A stretch of DNA of 6,737 nt from Rhizobiaceae bacterium UBA1291 (GTDB taxonomy: Bacteria > Pseudomonadota > Alphaproteobacteria > Rhizobiales > Rhizobiaceae): the NCBI GenBank assembly GCA_002307905.1, contig DBUL01000239.1:9143-15879 (forward strand). The letters are read 5' to 3'. The translations under genes and the position numbers were made by a program. Under the pieces are notes generated by a model, which did not search any database, was not told where the DNA came from, and worked only from the letters and a program-made list of their open reading frames with translations. Shown in pieces: positions 6,055 through 6,737 of this stretch. Every line of letters starts with the position of its first letter. Position 1 is the stretch's first letter.

Positions 6055-6737
6055 TCAAACCAGCTGGCGGCCCTTGGCGTCGATGGCGTTCGCCACCGCC
6101 TCGTCGGTCGCCTCGTCCGGGAGCAGCATTTCGTTGTGGGCCTTGCCCGACGGGATCATCGGGAAGCAGTTGGCAAGGTTGGCGACGCGGCAGTCGAAGA
6201 TCACCGGCTTCTTGACGTTGATCATCTCGAGGATGGCGTCATCGAGATCGTCCGGCTTCTCGCAGCGCAGGCCGACCGCGCCGTAAGCATCGGCGAGCTT
6301 GACGAAGTCCGGTAGCGCTTCGGTATAGGAGTGCGACAGACGGTTGCCGTGCAAGAGCTGCTGCCACTGGCGGACCATGCCCATGTACTGGTTGTTGAGG
6401 ATGAAGATCTTGACCGGCGCCTCGTACTGCACGGCGCAAGACATTTCCTGGATGCACATCTGGATCGAAGCATCGCCGGCAATGTCGATGACGAGGCTTT
6501 CCGGATGGGCAATCTGCGCGCCGATCGCCGCCGGGAGGCCGTAGCCCATAGTGCCGAGACCACCCGAAGTCATCCAGCGGTTCGGCTGTTCGAAGCCGAA
6601 ATACTGCGCCGCCCACATCTGATGCTGGCCGACTTCCGTGGTGATGTATGTGTCGCGGCCCTGCGTCAGCGCCGACAGCCGCTCGATGGCATATTGCGGC
6701 ATGATGACGTCCTTCGACGGCGTATAGGCAAAGGAAT
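6055..6737 (-). CDS. ilvI: Acetolactate synthase large (catalytic) subunit, C-terminal fragment
   Basis: The reading frame stays open to the right edge, so only about the last 226 residues are present. The enzyme is thiamine-diphosphate and FAD dependent and condenses pyruvate with pyruvate or 2-ketobutyrate. The segment holds the C-terminal ThDP-binding domain. Counting from the internal Met at 6702, TEVGQHQMWAA (22-32) and TSGGLGTMGYGLPAA (45-59) precede the metal-diphosphate motif GDA-N24-NN (76-78 and 103-104). The third motif position is Ala rather than the usual Gly, which I recall as normal for alphaproteobacterial versions. Trp113 in MVRQW corresponds to the plant Trp574 herbicide-contact position and is unmodified. 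The C-terminus, KPVIFDCRVANLANCFPMIPSG and onward, matches rhizobial IlvI. It is the upstream gene of the ilvIH operon; the start and promoter lie outside the window. Confidence 0.96.
   Translation of the reverse strand, partial: SFAYTPSKDVIMPQYAIERLSALTQGRDTYITTEVGQHQMWAAQYFGFEQPNRWMTSGGLGTMGYGLPAAIGAQIAHPESLVIDIAGDASIQMCIQEMSCAVQYEAPVKIFILNNQYMGMVRQWQQLLHGNRLSHSYTEALPDFVKLADAYGAVGLRCEKPDDLDDAILEMINVKKPVIFDCRVANLANCFPMIPSGKAHNEMLLPDEATDEAVANAIDAKGRQLV

Noticed and set aside
6473..6481. GDA instead of GDG in the ThDP motif of IlvI, considered as an inactivating change
   Set aside because: The rest of the motif, its 24-residue spacing to NN and all flanking segments are intact, and I recall the Ala form in other alphaproteobacterial IlvI proteins.

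Overview
The window (about 60% GC by eye) looks like chromosomal DNA from an alphaproteobacterium, most likely of the order Hyphomicrobiales/Rhizobiales. The main reasons are the IlvI and IlvH sequences, which read very like rhizobial versions, and the base and codon bias. No rRNA, tRNA, CRISPR array, insertion sequence, prophage or integron was seen. All gaps between genes are under 200 bases.

Layout from left to right. (1) Positions 1-166, minus strand: the first 55 residues of a RecD-like AAA helicase with an intact Walker A motif, running off the left edge. (2) A UUCG-capped hairpin with a T-run (208-236) ends the upstream transcript. (3) Positions 248-2968, minus strand: a complete P2-type cation-transporting P-type ATPase of the PacL/CtpF kind. 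(4) A 190-base leader region carries two identical TGAT-N4-ATCA dyads. (5) Positions 3158-3751, minus strand: a LysE/RhtB amino-acid exporter with a TTG start. (6) A divergent intergenic region with two palindromes. (7) Positions 3897-4742, plus strand: a YeaE-type aldo/keto reductase. (8) Positions 4888-5358, plus strand: an ArsR/SdpR-type winged-helix regulator with a TTG start and an unusual charged tail ending QMSMF. (9) A strong hairpin terminator (5411-5431) between convergent genes. (10) Positions 5460-6737, minus strand: ilvH and the C-terminal part of ilvI, encoding the regulatory and catalytic subunits of acetolactate synthase in one operon.

The genes do not form one pathway. IlvI and IlvH are branched-chain amino-acid biosynthesis. 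The exporter, reductase, cation pump and regulator are separate stress or homeostasis functions set side by side, each apparently with its own signals. No clearly new multi-gene system is visible. The two best leads are the C-terminal QMSMF of the ArsR-type regulator, which fits the Qxx(L/M)F sliding-clamp-binding pattern, and the repeated FNR/FixK-like dyads upstream of the P-type ATPase, which suggest oxygen control of the pump.
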